Positions 8,217-15,896 of a DNA stretch of 28,261 nucleotides are shown here, in pieces. Position numbers and translations under genes: made by a program. How positions within the stretch are numbered: position 1 is the stretch's first letter; each line of letters starts with the position of its first letter. The DNA lies in contig CAMXYK010000015.1 in NCBI GenBank assembly GCA_947253155.1, forward strand, positions 1-28,261, given 5' to 3'. The notes beneath the pieces are model-generated. The model searched no databases, was not told the origin of the DNA, and saw nothing but the letters and a program-made list of their open reading frames with translations. Source of the stretch: an uncultured Bifidobacteriaceae bacterium. GTDB lineage: Bacteria; Actinomycetota; Actinomycetes; Actinomycetales; Bifidobacteriaceae.

Positions 8217-8977
8217 TGACTCAAATCAAGGATATGTTGGAATCTGTTAAAACTATTCGTGTTGATGGTCGCGCTGTTGACGAGCTTCGCCCAGTGCGAA
8301 TAACCCGTAAATTTACTGACGTTCCTGAAGGCTCTGTGCTTATTGAGTGCGGCAATACGCGCGTTATGTGCACCGCAACTTTTACGGTTGGCGTTCCTCG
8401 TTGGCGCAGAGATTCTGGTTTGGGCTGGGTAACAGCTGAATATTCGATGCTTCCTAGAGCTACGGCTGAGCGTACTGATCGCGAATCTGTGCGCGGAAAA
8501 ATAGGAGGCCGCACGCATGAAATCAGCCGTCTTATTGGACGTTGCTTGCGCGGAGTTGTTGATATGAAGGCAATGGGTGAGTGCCAAATTCAAATCGACT
8601 GCGACGTTTTGCAAGCAGACGGCGGCACGCGTACTGCTTCTGTAACAGGTGCTTACGTGGCTTTGGTAGATGCGCTTAATTGGGCGGAAAAGAATGGTCA
8701 TATTCGTTCCGCTTCAAGCGTTATTAAGGATTCTATTTCAGCTGTTTCTGTGGGTGTTATTAACGGCACGCCTATGCTTGATTTGCCTTATGTTGAAGAC
8801 AGCCAAGCTATGACAGATATGAACGTAGCTATGACTGGTTCCGGCACATTTATTGAAATTCAAGGCACTGCTGAGCATCGTCCGTTTAATCGTGACGAAT
8901 TAAATACTTTGCTTGATTTAGCAACTAAAGGTAATCGCGAGCTGCAGAAAGCACAAAAAGAAGCTTTAGAGAAATAG
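8216..8977 (+). CDS. rph: Ribonuclease PH
   Basis: RNase PH is a phosphorolytic 3'-to-5' exoribonuclease that trims tRNA 3' ends, releasing nucleoside diphosphates. The 253-residue product has the typical N-terminus GRAVDELRPVRITRKF and PEGSVLIECGNTRVMCTATF. GWVTAEYSMLPRAT and the RIGGRTHEISRLIGRCLRG-like core (RGKIGGRTHEISRLIGR) follow, then CDVLQADGGTRTASVTGAYVAL. Length matches the family. It lies 36 bp after the ABC-F gene and upstream of rdgB, a common bacterial pairing of rph with the inosine/xanthosine triphosphatase gene. The ATG at 8216 has no Shine-Dalgarno. The stop codon opens a heptamer repeat that carries six TAG triplets. Confidence 0.96.
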   Translation: MTQIKDMLESVKTIRVDGRAVDELRPVRITRKFTDVPEGSVLIECGNTRVMCTATFTVGVPRWRRDSGLGWVTAEYSMLPRATAERTDRESVRGKIGGRTHEISRLIGRCLRGVVDMKAMGECQIQIDCDVLQADGGTRTASVTGAYVALVDALNWAEKNGHIRSASSVIKDSISAVSVGVINGTPMLDLPYVEDSQAMTDMNVAMTGSGTFIEIQGTAEHRPFNRDELNTLLDLATKGNRELQKAQKEALEK

Positions 8978-9013
8978 CAAGTAGAAAATAGTAAATAGCA
9001 AATAGCAAATAGA
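8974..9013 (+). repeat. Heptamer repeat with six TAG triplets between rph and rdgB
   Basis: Degenerate copies of AATAGCA run from the rph stop. TAG occurs at 8975, 8982, 8989, 8996, 9003 and 9010, exactly 7 nt apart. With a 7-nt period the stops cycle through frames 0, 1, 2 twice. The tract also sets the distance to the rdgB ribosome binding site (AAGGAGA, 9021-9027). Confidence 0.85.
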
Positions 9014-9033
9014 TGGACTGAAGGAGAGCGGGC

Positions 9034-9720
9034 GTGAAACTTGTTGTGGCAACACATAATGAGGGAAAACTCGTTGAAATTAAGCGCATTTTGCAAGAAC
9101 AGTTGGAGCAATTAGCAGATCAGTTTGAGCTAATTACTGCCGCGTCTCTTGGTTTGCCAGATCCCGTAGAAACAGGGGTTACTTTTGAGCAGAACGCGTT
9201 GCTTAAGGCTCGCGATGTTGCTTCAAGAACAGGTTATCCGGCTATTGCGGACGATTCGGGCATTATTGTTGATGTTCTTGGCGCTGCTCCTGGAATTTTG
9301 TCTGCTAGGTGGAGTGGAGTGCACGGAGACGATAAAGCTAATAATGCGCTTCTTCTTCGCCAAATTGAGGATATTCCAGATCGATTCCGCACCGCGCGTT
9401 TCCGTTGTGCTGCAGCTCTTGCTATTCCTAACGATTGCAGCGAAGTTCCAGAAGGTAGCGTGATGTCGCATGCGCACGGATTCGAAACTGTGCGCGTTGG
9501 TGAGATGATTGGGCGTTTGATTCGTCAAGAGCGTGGAAATAACGGTTTTGGTTACGATCCGCTTTTTGTGCCAGATGAGCAGCCGATTCGCGACGGTGTG
9601 CAAATGGAAGGTTTGACTAGCGCTGAATTAACTAAAGAAGAAAAGGACGCTATTTCTCACCGTGGGCATGCTTTACGCGCGCTTTTGCCGGAATTGCAAG
9701 CGCTGTTTATTACGGAATAA
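9034..9720 (+). CDS. rdgB: Non-canonical purine NTP pyrophosphatase (RdgB/HAM1)
   Basis: It hydrolyses dITP, ITP and XTP to monophosphates and pyrophosphate, keeping deaminated purines out of nucleic acids. The 228-residue protein shows the family motifs THNEGKLVEIKRIL near the N-terminus, AIADDSGIIVDVL (the metal-binding aspartates), GNNGFGYDPLF, and SHRGHALRAL near the C-terminus. The start is GTG at 9034, supported by AAGGAGA seven nucleotides upstream. It is slightly longer than E. coli RdgB because of a short insertion after CAAALAIPND. It is probably co-transcribed with rph, which ends 56 bp upstream. Confidence 0.95.
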   Translation: MKLVVATHNEGKLVEIKRILQEQLEQLADQFELITAASLGLPDPVETGVTFEQNALLKARDVASRTGYPAIADDSGIIVDVLGAAPGILSARWSGVHGDDKANNALLLRQIEDIPDRFRTARFRCAAALAIPNDCSEVPEGSVMSHAHGFETVRVGEMIGRLIRQERGNNGFGYDPLFVPDEQPIRDGVQMEGLTSAELTKEEKDAISHRGHALRALLPELQALFITE

Positions 9721-9770
9721 GCGAATAAGCGCAAAGAAATAAGCGCAACGAAATAAGCGCAACAGAATAA
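9718..9770 (+). repeat. 14-bp tandem repeat carrying TAA stops after rdgB
   Basis: Copies of ATAAGCGCAA[A/C]GAA follow the rdgB stop (9718-9720). TAA recurs at 9726, 9740, 9754 and 9768, exactly 14 nt apart, so all three frames are closed within 25 nt of the gene's own stop. Confidence 0.8.
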
Positions 9771-9781
9771 TCAAAATTTCG

Positions 9782-9862
9782 TGCGCGAGATGGGACTTGA
9801 ACCCACACGTCGTAAGACACAGGAACCTAAATCCTGCGCGTCTACCATTCCGCCACTCGCGC
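9782..9862 (-). tRNA. tRNA-Leu (anticodon UAG)
   Basis: Read on the minus strand, GCGCGAG at the 5' end pairs with CTCGCGC at the 3' end, with A as discriminator. The anticodon arm CAGGA-TTTAGGT-TCCTG gives UAG, reading CUA and CUG family leucine codons. The T arm contains GGTTCAAGTCC. A short variable-arm stem typical of class II tRNA is present. CCA is not encoded. Confidence 0.93.
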
Positions 9863-9888
9863 ATACGACTTATACAAAATAATTTATA

Positions 9889-9938
9889 TATTATATAAAA
9901 TAATCGAGCGTGTAATAAAAGAGGAATTAGCACGCTCG
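9889..9938 (-). terminator. Terminator between tRNA-Thr and tRNA-Leu
   Basis: On the minus strand CGAGCGTG (9938-9931) pairs with CACGCTCG (9912-9905), extended by TAAT/ATTA across a single bulged base. ATTATTTTATAT follows. It would end the tRNA-Thr transcript, so tRNA-Leu probably has its own promoter in the A+T-rich stretch 9863-9900. Confidence 0.7.
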
Positions 9939-9949
9939 AATAAGTCGAG

Positions 9950-10022
9950 AGCCGCTTGACAGAATCGAACTGTCGACCTTCTCATTACGAGGGAGACGCT
10001 CTACCGACTGAGCTAAAGCGGC
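9950..10022 (-). tRNA. tRNA-Thr (anticodon CGU)
   Basis: On the minus strand GCCGCTT pairs with AAGCGGC, with T as discriminator. The D arm contains AGCTCAGTCGGTAGAGC. The anticodon loop CTCGTAA gives CGU, for ACG codons. The T arm is GACAG-TTCGATT-CTGTC. The stem pair next to the anticodon loop is a C-U mismatch. CCA is not encoded. Confidence 0.94.
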
Positions 10023-10165
10023 ATGTTGCCCGAGACGCATTCGCGACTCGCGCACAAATCAATAACTATATATCATATTCTTGAATTTGTCCAATGGGCG
10101 TGCCGTGAATCATCAGTGTTTTTGTGTTCGTTTTTGTGTTCGGCTTCGCGTGTTTCTGTCTGCTT

Positions 10166-10195
10166 TTGTGAGTATCTTGTGAATTGGATGATAGT
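10166..10195 (+). promoter_or_regulatory. Putative pgi promoter
   Basis: TTGTGA (10166-10171) and GATAGT (10190-10195) are 18 bp apart, giving a leader of about 40 nt before the pgi ATG. A small dyad, GTGAC-N7-GTCAC (10194-10210), overlaps the expected start point. Confidence 0.45.
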
Positions 10196-10241
10196 GACGA
10201 TTGCTGTCACGTCAGTTAGAGAAATGAAAGGACCAAAACAA

Positions 10242-11936
10242 ATGGCCATCAATCCGCCAGTTGACGCCGTAAAAACCCCAGAATGGGCTGCATTGCAGAA
10301 GCATTACGACGAGTTGCAGGCTGAAGGCGTCTGCTTGAAGAAGTGGTTTGCAGAGGATGCAAATCGTGTGGATAAGTTGAGCTTCGAAGCTGGAGATCTC
10401 CACTTCGATCTTTCTAAGAATTTGATTAAGCCAGAAACTCTTAAACTTTTTGCCAACTTAGCAAAGGCTGTAAAGCTTGACGAGCGTACTAAGGCAATGT
10501 ACACCGGCGTGCACATTAATAATACTGAGGATCGTGCAGTGTTGCACACTGCTTTGCGTCGCCCAGCTGAGGACGCAGGCAAGTTTATGGTTGACGGTCA
10601 GGACACCGTTGCCGACGTTCGCGAAGTATTAGGCCGCATTTACGATTTCGCCAACAAGGTTCGCTCCGGCGAATGGAAGGGCGTTACTGGCAAGACCATT
10701 AAGACTGTTGTTAACATTGGTATCGGCGGTTCCGACTTGGGTCCGGTTATGGTTTACGAAGCTTTGAAGCCATACGCCGACGCTGGTATTAGCGCTCGCT
10801 ACGTTTCTAACATTGATCCAAACGATATGGCCGAAAAGACCAAGGATTTGGATCCAGAAACCACTTTGTTCATTATTGTTTCCAAGACTTTCACCACTTT
10901 GGAGACTTTGACCAACGCTCGTACCGCTCGTACTTGGTTGCTTAACAAGCTTCAAGAGTCCGGTGCTATTGACGGCTCCGACGCAAAGAAGTCTGAAGCT
11001 GTTGCTAAGCACTTCGTGGCTGTTTCCACCAACCTCGAGAAGGTTGAAGAGTTCGGCATTAACCCAACCAACGCCTTTGGCTTCTGGAACTGGGTTGGCG
11101 GCCGCTACTCTGTGGATTCCGCTGTTGGTACTTCTTTGGCTGTTGTTTTGGGACCAGAGCGTTTCGAAGAGTTCTTGCACGGCTTCCATGCAATCGATAC
11201 TTACTTCGCTGAAACACCATTCGAGAAGAATGTTGTGGTTCTTCTTGGTATGCTCAACGTTTGGTACCGCAACTTCTACAAGGTTGCTTCCCACGCTGTG
11301 CTTCCATACGACCAGTACTTGCACCGCTTCCCAGCTTATTTGCAGCAGCTCACCATGGAATCCAACGGTAAGTCTGTGCGCTGGGATGGCACTCCTGTAA
11401 CAAGCGAAACCGGCGAAATCTTCTGGGGCGAGCCAGGCACCAACGGTCAGCACGCCTTCTACCAGTTGATTCACCAGGGCACTCAGCTTATTCCAGCTGA
11501 TTTCATTGCTTTCGTGAATACGCCAAATCCTACTAAGGATGGCGATCAAGACGTGCACGAGCTCTTCTTGGGCAACTATCTTGCACAGACCAAGGCTCTT
11601 GCTTTCGGTAAGACTGCTGACGAAGTTCGCGCTGAAGGCACTCCAGAAGAGATTGTTCCAGCTCGCGTATTCAAGGGCAACCGTCCAACCACTTCCATCT
11701 TTGGCGATGCTTTGACTCCATTCAGCTTGGGCGAGCTTATTGCTCTCTACGAGCACATTACTTTCGTTGAAGGTACTGTGTGGGGCTTGGATTCTTACGA
11801 TCAGTGGGGTGTGGAGCTTGGCAAGCAGCTTGCAAAGCAGATTACTCCTGCAATCTCTAAGGATGATGAAGCTTTGGCAGCTCAGGATGCTTCTACCCAG
11901 AGCTTGATTCGCTTCTACCGCGCACATCGCAAGTAA
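10242..11936 (+). CDS. pgi: Glucose-6-phosphate isomerase
   Basis: Pgi interconverts glucose 6-phosphate and fructose 6-phosphate. In bifidobacteria this feeds the fructose-6-phosphate phosphoketolase shunt. The 564-residue product has the signatures NIGIGGSDLGPVMVYEALK, VSKTFTTLETLTNARTA, GGRYSVDSAVG and GEPGTNGQHAFYQLIHQGT, with KQLAKQ near the C-terminus. The start is ATG 10242, with GAAAGGA at 10226-10232; the open frame continues upstream into the tRNA-Thr region without family similarity. Codons favour C-ending Phe, Tyr, Asn and Asp more than neighbouring genes, as expected for a highly expressed gene. It is a single-gene unit ended by a strong terminator. Confidence 0.97.
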   Translation: MAINPPVDAVKTPEWAALQKHYDELQAEGVCLKKWFAEDANRVDKLSFEAGDLHFDLSKNLIKPETLKLFANLAKAVKLDERTKAMYTGVHINNTEDRAVLHTALRRPAEDAGKFMVDGQDTVADVREVLGRIYDFANKVRSGEWKGVTGKTIKTVVNIGIGGSDLGPVMVYEALKPYADAGISARYVSNIDPNDMAEKTKDLDPETTLFIIVSKTFTTLETLTNARTARTWLLNKLQESGAIDGSDAKKSEAVAKHFVAVSTNLEKVEEFGINPTNAFGFWNWVGGRYSVDSAVGTSLAVVLGPERFEEFLHGFHAIDTYFAETPFEKNVVVLLGMLNVWYRNFYKVASHAVLPYDQYLHRFPAYLQQLTMESNGKSVRWDGTPVTSETGEIFWGEPGTNGQHAFYQLIHQGTQLIPADFIAFVNTPNPTKDGDQDVHELFLGNYLAQTKALAFGKTADEVRAEGTPEEIVPARVFKGNRPTTSIFGDALTPFSLGELIALYEHITFVEGTVWGLDSYDQWGVELGKQLAKQITPAISKDDEALAAQDASTQSLIRFYRAHRK

Positions 11937-11971
11937 TTGCAAATAGCTTTATTTAGCGGTTGCTAATTTAT

Positions 11972-12010
11972 AGCCTCTTGGCGTTAATGCGTCAAGAGGC
12001 TTTTTGTTTT
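11972..12010 (+). terminator. pgi intrinsic terminator
   Basis: GCCTCTTGGCG pairs with CGTCAAGAGGC (one G-U) around a 6-nt loop and is followed by TTTTTGTTTTT. Confidence 0.92.
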
Positions 12011-12115
12011 TGCGCGACGACCTGCCTGAGCGTAGCACAGCGAGCGCTTAGAGCGCGAGCGTTGGGTGGTGTGTAAGTACACAAATGCGCGCACCTCGCC
12101 TCGCTTTTGTAGCTT
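12011..12115. repeat. Composite repeat with an inverted array-B-type palindrome
   Basis: The head TGCGCGACGACCTGCC (12011-12026) and the block 12039-12063 match the window's first 131 bases. The tail 12075-12115 is an array-B palindrome in reverse orientation: it aligns without gaps over 41 positions to the reverse complement of the unit at 22995-23036, with 28 identities. Its 11-bp arms (12079-12089, 12102-12112) start 23 bp apart, like every other unit. The repeat ends on the -35 box of the downstream promoter. Confidence 0.75.
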
Positions 12116-12142
12116 GACACAGTATCTGCGATATTTTATAAT
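12114..12142 (+). promoter_or_regulatory. Perfect consensus sigma-70-type promoter
   Basis: TTGACA (12114-12119) and TATAAT (12137-12142) are separated by exactly 17 bp. The start would fall near 12149, giving a leader of about 22 nt before the 41-residue ORF. Its -35 abuts the palindrome 12075-12115, which could serve as an operator. Confidence 0.85.
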
Positions 12143-12170
12143 TAGCACGAACTTAAGGAGGTGATTCGCC

Positions 12171-12296
12171 ATGAAACATGACAGTAAAAGCCATAATTCT
12201 AGTACTCGTACTGATGAAGGCTCCGATACTAGCAGTAGTAGTTCGGACGTTCCTCCTGAATATATGAAGCCGGCAATCACCGAATTTAGGTTATAA
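12171..12296 (+). CDS. 41-residue Ser-rich peptide, unknown function
   Basis: This small gene is supported by its signals: a perfect TTGACA-N17-TATAAT promoter and a full Shine-Dalgarno, AAGGAGGTGA (12155-12164), 6 nt before ATG. The product starts MKHDSKSHNSSTRTDEG, has a Ser-rich middle (S21-S25), and ends DVPPEYMKPAITEFRL. It is hydrophilic, has no signal peptide or membrane segment, and has no cysteine. The end Y31-x-x-P34-x-I36 resembles the YxxPxL element of some lasso-peptide leaders, but the chain stops five residues later, so no core peptide follows and no maturation enzymes are nearby. Alternatives are a regulatory small protein or a peptide needed in high amounts. I do not recognise a family. 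Confidence 0.7.
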   Translation: MKHDSKSHNSSTRTDEGSDTSSSSSDVPPEYMKPAITEFRL

Positions 12297-12570
12297 AACT
12301 TGCGAAATAAATAGCTTACGAAATAACTTGCGAAATAACTTTAGAAGTTAAAAACGTGAGTTCTAGTTATTTGCGTCTGTAACGTAATCAATGGTGATAC
12401 GGCTACGCGAGGAAAGTTACGCGAGGAAAGTTACGCAAGAATTCACAAAAATCTAAATAAAATCCGCATAAGAATCTAATAGATAGTAAATATTTGCGTA
12501 ATAACTAATCAATAAAATAAATAAAAATAGCCTAAGGCGAACCAACTTATTGCCTATTCGAGGACTTATT
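12297..12570 (+). other. Intergenic A+T-rich region with short direct repeats
   Basis: No gene is seen. GCGAAATAA-type repeats follow the peptide stop, with TAA at 12308, 12324 and 12336. ACGCGAGGAAAGTT occurs twice in tandem around 12410-12440, with a third partial copy. AAATAACT and AGTTATTT could form a weak stem near 12330-12370. I see no known riboswitch for the transporter downstream. GAGGA (12560-12564) is the permease ribosome binding site. Confidence 0.5.
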
Positions 12571-14319
12571 ATGACCGTATTCACAACTTCGCGCAAAGAA
12601 GGCGCAGGCGCTCAGGTCGACGAGAACACTCGCTTCTGGTCAGACATTATTGTTTGCGTTGGTATTATTGCTGTTTTTGGCATAACAGCTTTTCTTATTC
12701 AGCGCATAAACCAGCCGATTGGACCAAGCGGCATTCCTTCTAAAGTTTCAACCGACGTTATTAATCTTCCTTACTACACGCTTAGATCCGTATTTCGCAT
12801 GATGCTAGCTCTTATAGCATCACTTATTTTTACGATTATTTACGGCTCTCTTGCAGCGCGTAGTCGTCGTCTTGGCAAGGTACTTATTCCACTTTTGGAT
12901 ATTTTGCAATCCGTGCCAATTCTAGGTTTTCTTTCTGCTACGGTTACTATTTGGCTTGTGCTTTTCCCGGGATCTATGCTTGGCGTTGAAGCAGCGTCGA
13001 TTTTCGCTATTTTTACAAGCCAAGCGTGGAATATGACTTTCTCGTTCCACCGTTCGTTGCTAAGCGAGCCGAAGGAATTGGATGAAGCGGTTCGTAGCTT
13101 GCAACTTACGCATTGGCAGCGATTCTGGGTGCTGGATATGCCGAACTCAATGATTCCGCTTCTTTGGAATTGCATGATGTCTGTTGGCGGCGGCTGGTTC
13201 TTCCTTACAGCATCCGAAATGATTTCCGTAAACAATCACACTTATGCTCTTCCAGGAGTTGGTAGTTTTGTGGCACAATCCGCTGCAGAAAACAAGCTTG
13301 GAAATATTTGGTGGGCTATTGCTTCAATGGTTGTTGTTGTTCTTGCAATAGATTTCTTCCTTTGGAAGCCGCTTACGGCTTGGGCTGAGCGTTTCCGTAT
13401 TACGCAAAGTGCTTCGGATGAAGAGCGACACAGTGCTATTTTGACTTTGATTCGCCATTCTCACGCAGACGAGGTTATTAGTAAGCTGTTTTCTCCGATT
13501 CGCGAATGGTTGGAGCTTGTTACTCGCCCGTTTGGACGCACGGGTGCTAGGTGGCCTCGCAAGGCAGGTCAGCGCAAGCTTGGCGATTTAGTATTTAACA
13601 TCGTTATGATTGTTTTAATAGTGGCTTGCGCTGCTCAAATGCTTTACTTTGTGGCAACTAGAACCGGTTTGCAAGAGTTTGCTACTGCTGGAGCGTTGGG
13701 TGCGTTAACGTTTATTCGAGTTGCTGTGCTTATTCTTGTAAGCTCTATTATTTGGGTGCCAGTAGGCGTGTATATTGGCATGAATCCTAAGATTTCTCGC
13801 ATAATGCAGCCGATTGTGCAAATACTTGCGAGCTTCCCAGCAAACTTCATATTCCCGTTTGCAATGATGTGGTTTATGGCTTGGCATATTGACCTTGGTT
13901 GGGGAAGTATTATTTTGATGGCACTTGGCACTCAATGGTACATTCTTTTCAACGTTATTGCTGGAGCTAGCGCTATTCCTGATGATTTGCGAGAAATGTC
14001 TCGTAGCTTCCGTCTAAACCGTGTATTGCGTTGGAAGACTTTGATTTTGCCTTCTATTTTTGGATCTTGGTGCACTGGCGGTCTTACTGCTGCTGGCGGC
14101 GCTTGGAATGCTTCGATTGTGTCGGAAATTGTGGAATATGGCAAAAATCACATGTCAACTCAGGGTTTGGGCGCGTATATTACGGCCGCAACTACTGAGG
14201 GAAATTCTGTGAAAACGCTTGTTGGAGTAACAGTTATGAGCTTAATAGTTGTGTTAAGCAATCGACTGTTCTGGTCACCTTTGCAACGTATTTCCGAAAA
14301 AAGATACGTTTTGGGTTAA
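12571..14319 (+). CDS. ABC importer permease, two fused NitT/TauT-type domains
   Basis: This 582-residue inner-membrane protein contains two binding-protein-dependent transport permease domains in one chain, at about 75-275 and 375-575, each with five or so hydrophobic segments. Both carry an EAA-type loop: ELDEAVRSLQLTHWQRFWVLDMPNSMIPLL in the first half, and DDLREMSRSFRLNRVLRWKTLILPSIF in the second. Such fused permeases belong to the nitrate/sulfonate/taurine-like importer group. I chose ATG 12571 (GAGGA six nt upstream) over a TTG seven codons earlier. The partner ATPase starts 47 bp downstream. No substrate-binding protein is encoded nearby, so the substrate cannot be named. Confidence 0.85.
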   Translation: MTVFTTSRKEGAGAQVDENTRFWSDIIVCVGIIAVFGITAFLIQRINQPIGPSGIPSKVSTDVINLPYYTLRSVFRMMLALIASLIFTIIYGSLAARSRRLGKVLIPLLDILQSVPILGFLSATVTIWLVLFPGSMLGVEAASIFAIFTSQAWNMTFSFHRSLLSEPKELDEAVRSLQLTHWQRFWVLDMPNSMIPLLWNCMMSVGGGWFFLTASEMISVNNHTYALPGVGSFVAQSAAENKLGNIWWAIASMVVVVLAIDFFLWKPLTAWAERFRITQSASDEERHSAILTLIRHSHADEVISKLFSPIREWLELVTRPFGRTGARWPRKAGQRKLGDLVFNIVMIVLIVACAAQMLYFVATRTGLQEFATAGALGALTFIRVAVLILVSSIIWVPVGVYIGMNPKISRIMQPIVQILASFPANFIFPFAMMWFMAWHIDLGWGSIILMALGTQWYILFNVIAGASAIPDDLREMSRSFRLNRVLRWKTLILPSIFGSWCTGGLTAAGGAWNASIVSEIVEYGKNHMSTQGLGAYITAATTEGNSVKTLVGVTVMSLIVVLSNRLFWSPLQRISEKRYVLG

Positions 14320-14366
14320 AAAATTTTAAAAGACTTATTTGGCTAAATTAGTAGAACGGAAAAATT

Positions 14367-15896
14367 ATGACTACGATGAACAGCGTTATGGGCGCAAATA
14401 ATTCACAAAAAGCGCCAGTTTCAATCACAAGCGATATTATCGACGCAAAGCACATAAGCCAAAGCTTTACTTCCGATAGTGGCACTACTCAGCACGTGTT
14501 GCACGATATTTCCTTCACTCTTCGAGAAGGCGAAATCGTGGCAATTCTAGGCCGCTCCGGCGCTGGAAAATCAACCTTCCTTCGCACTCTGGCAGGTCTT
14601 GTGCAACCAACCGAAGGCACTGTAACGTATCGCGGACGCGAGCTTACTGGCCCAAACCCAGGTGTTGCAATCGTATTTCAAACCTTCGCGCTTATGCCAT
14701 GGCTTACAGTTCAAGACAATGTGGAGCTTGGTTTGCGCGCTCGCGGAGTGAGCAAGGAAAAGCGCACTGAGCTTGCGTTGGCTGCAATTGACGCAATCGG
14801 TTTGGATGGCTTTGAAACCGCTTACCCGAAGGAGCTTTCTGGCGGTATGCGTCAGCGCGTTGGTATTGCGCGCGCACTTGTGCTTCGCCCGGATGCGCTT
14901 TTTATGGATGAGCCTTTCTCTGCTCTTGATGTGCTTACTGCTGAAAACTTGCGTCAAGAAGTGCTTAAGTTGTGGTCAAGCGATGAGCGCGATATTAAGT
15001 CGGTTCTTATTGTGACGCACAATATTGAAGAGGCTGTGCAAATGGCTGATCGCGTTGTGGTTCTTGGATCTCACCCGGGTCATTTAATTGCAGACGTTCC
15101 AGTTGATTTGCCTCGTCCTCGAGATAAGCATAGTGCTGAATTTGAGGCGATGGTTGATAACTTGTACGCAATTCTTACTGGTTCCGCTCCAGAAAGTGCG
15201 TCCGAGAAGGATAATTCTGAGTCTGAAGATTTGCAAAATCAAACTCAAGATGCAGAAGCTGAAGATGCTGAAGATACTGAAGCTGCGGCAATTGCGGATA
15301 TGCTTATTCAGCGTCACCATGACGATGAAGACGAAGACAAGCAAAGTGAAGACGAAGCAGAATCTGGGGAAGCGAAAGCAGAGCCTGTGGCTGTTCGTCT
15401 GCTTCCAAACGCAACTCCTGGTGGTATGGCAGGTTTGCTTGACGTGATTTCGGAAAATCCGGATGGCATTGATTTGGCTGATTTGGCTGCCGACTTGTCA
15501 TTTGAAATTGATGACTTGTTCCCACTTGTTGATGCTGGCACAATGCTTAATCTTCTTACAGCAGAAAACGGCCATATTACTATTACTCCAGCTGGAGAAG
15601 AATGGCATAACGCCGACATTTTGCACAGTAAGCAAGTTTTTGCAAGGCTTGCGATTGAGCATGCGCCGCTTGTTCACGCAATTGATCAGGCTTTGAGCCG
15701 TAATCGCAACGGTAAGCTTCGCGGAGAGTTGATTTTGGATTTGCTTCGCAGTAAGCATACGGATGCGTTGGCACGTCAGCAGTTTGATATTGCGATTAGC
15801 TGGGGTCGTTATGGTGAGTTGTTTGATTACGATGCAGATGACGATGAGCTTACGCGTACTGTTGAAACTGCTCCTTTGGATGGTGTTTTGCGCTAA
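14367..15896 (+). CDS. ABC importer ATPase with C-terminal AAA-associated domain
   Basis: This is the 509-residue ATPase partner of the upstream permease. Residues 25-260 form an ABC domain of the SsuB/TauB type: Walker A GRSGAGKST (62-70), Q-loop FQTFALMPW, signature LSGGMRQRVGIARALV, Walker B ALFMDEPFSALD, switch His in VTHNIEE. A very acidic linker (about 275-345, Glu/Asp/Ala-rich) leads to a C-terminal domain (about 350-505) beginning NATPGGMAGLLDVISENPDGIDL, which I match from memory to the AAA-associated C-terminal domain found on this ATPase subgroup. It may sense a ligand or gate activity. The Shine-Dalgarno is weak. The gene ends in a run of TAG/TAA-bearing repeats. Confidence 0.85.
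   Translation: MTTMNSVMGANNSQKAPVSITSDIIDAKHISQSFTSDSGTTQHVLHDISFTLREGEIVAILGRSGAGKSTFLRTLAGLVQPTEGTVTYRGRELTGPNPGVAIVFQTFALMPWLTVQDNVELGLRARGVSKEKRTELALAAIDAIGLDGFETAYPKELSGGMRQRVGIARALVLRPDALFMDEPFSALDVLTAENLRQEVLKLWSSDERDIKSVLIVTHNIEEAVQMADRVVVLGSHPGHLIADVPVDLPRPRDKHSAEFEAMVDNLYAILTGSAPESASEKDNSESEDLQNQTQDAEAEDAEDTEAAAIADMLIQRHHDDEDEDKQSEDEAESGEAKAEPVAVRLLPNATPGGMAGLLDVISENPDGIDLADLAADLSFEIDDLFPLVDAGTMLNLLTAENGHITITPAGEEWHNADILHSKQVFARLAIEHAPLVHAIDQALSRNRNGKLRGELILDLLRSKHTDALARQQFDIAISWGRYGELFDYDADDDELTRTVETAPLDGVLR

Noticed and set aside
10023..10241. N-terminal extension of pgi running upstream to the tRNA-Thr gene
   Set aside because: It has no family similarity, and the internal ATG at 10242 has a good ribosome binding site and a promoter candidate upstream.
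10629..11942. 437-codon minus-strand open frame inside pgi
   Set aside because: It is a shadow of the strongly biased pgi codons, with no independent signals or family match.
11984..12280. 98-codon minus-strand open frame across the pgi terminator and the small peptide gene
   Set aside because: It covers a terminator, a repeat and a promoter, and has no ribosome binding site.
12297..12570. Possible TPP or other riboswitch upstream of the importer
   Set aside because: No conserved riboswitch core could be found; only short repeats are visible.
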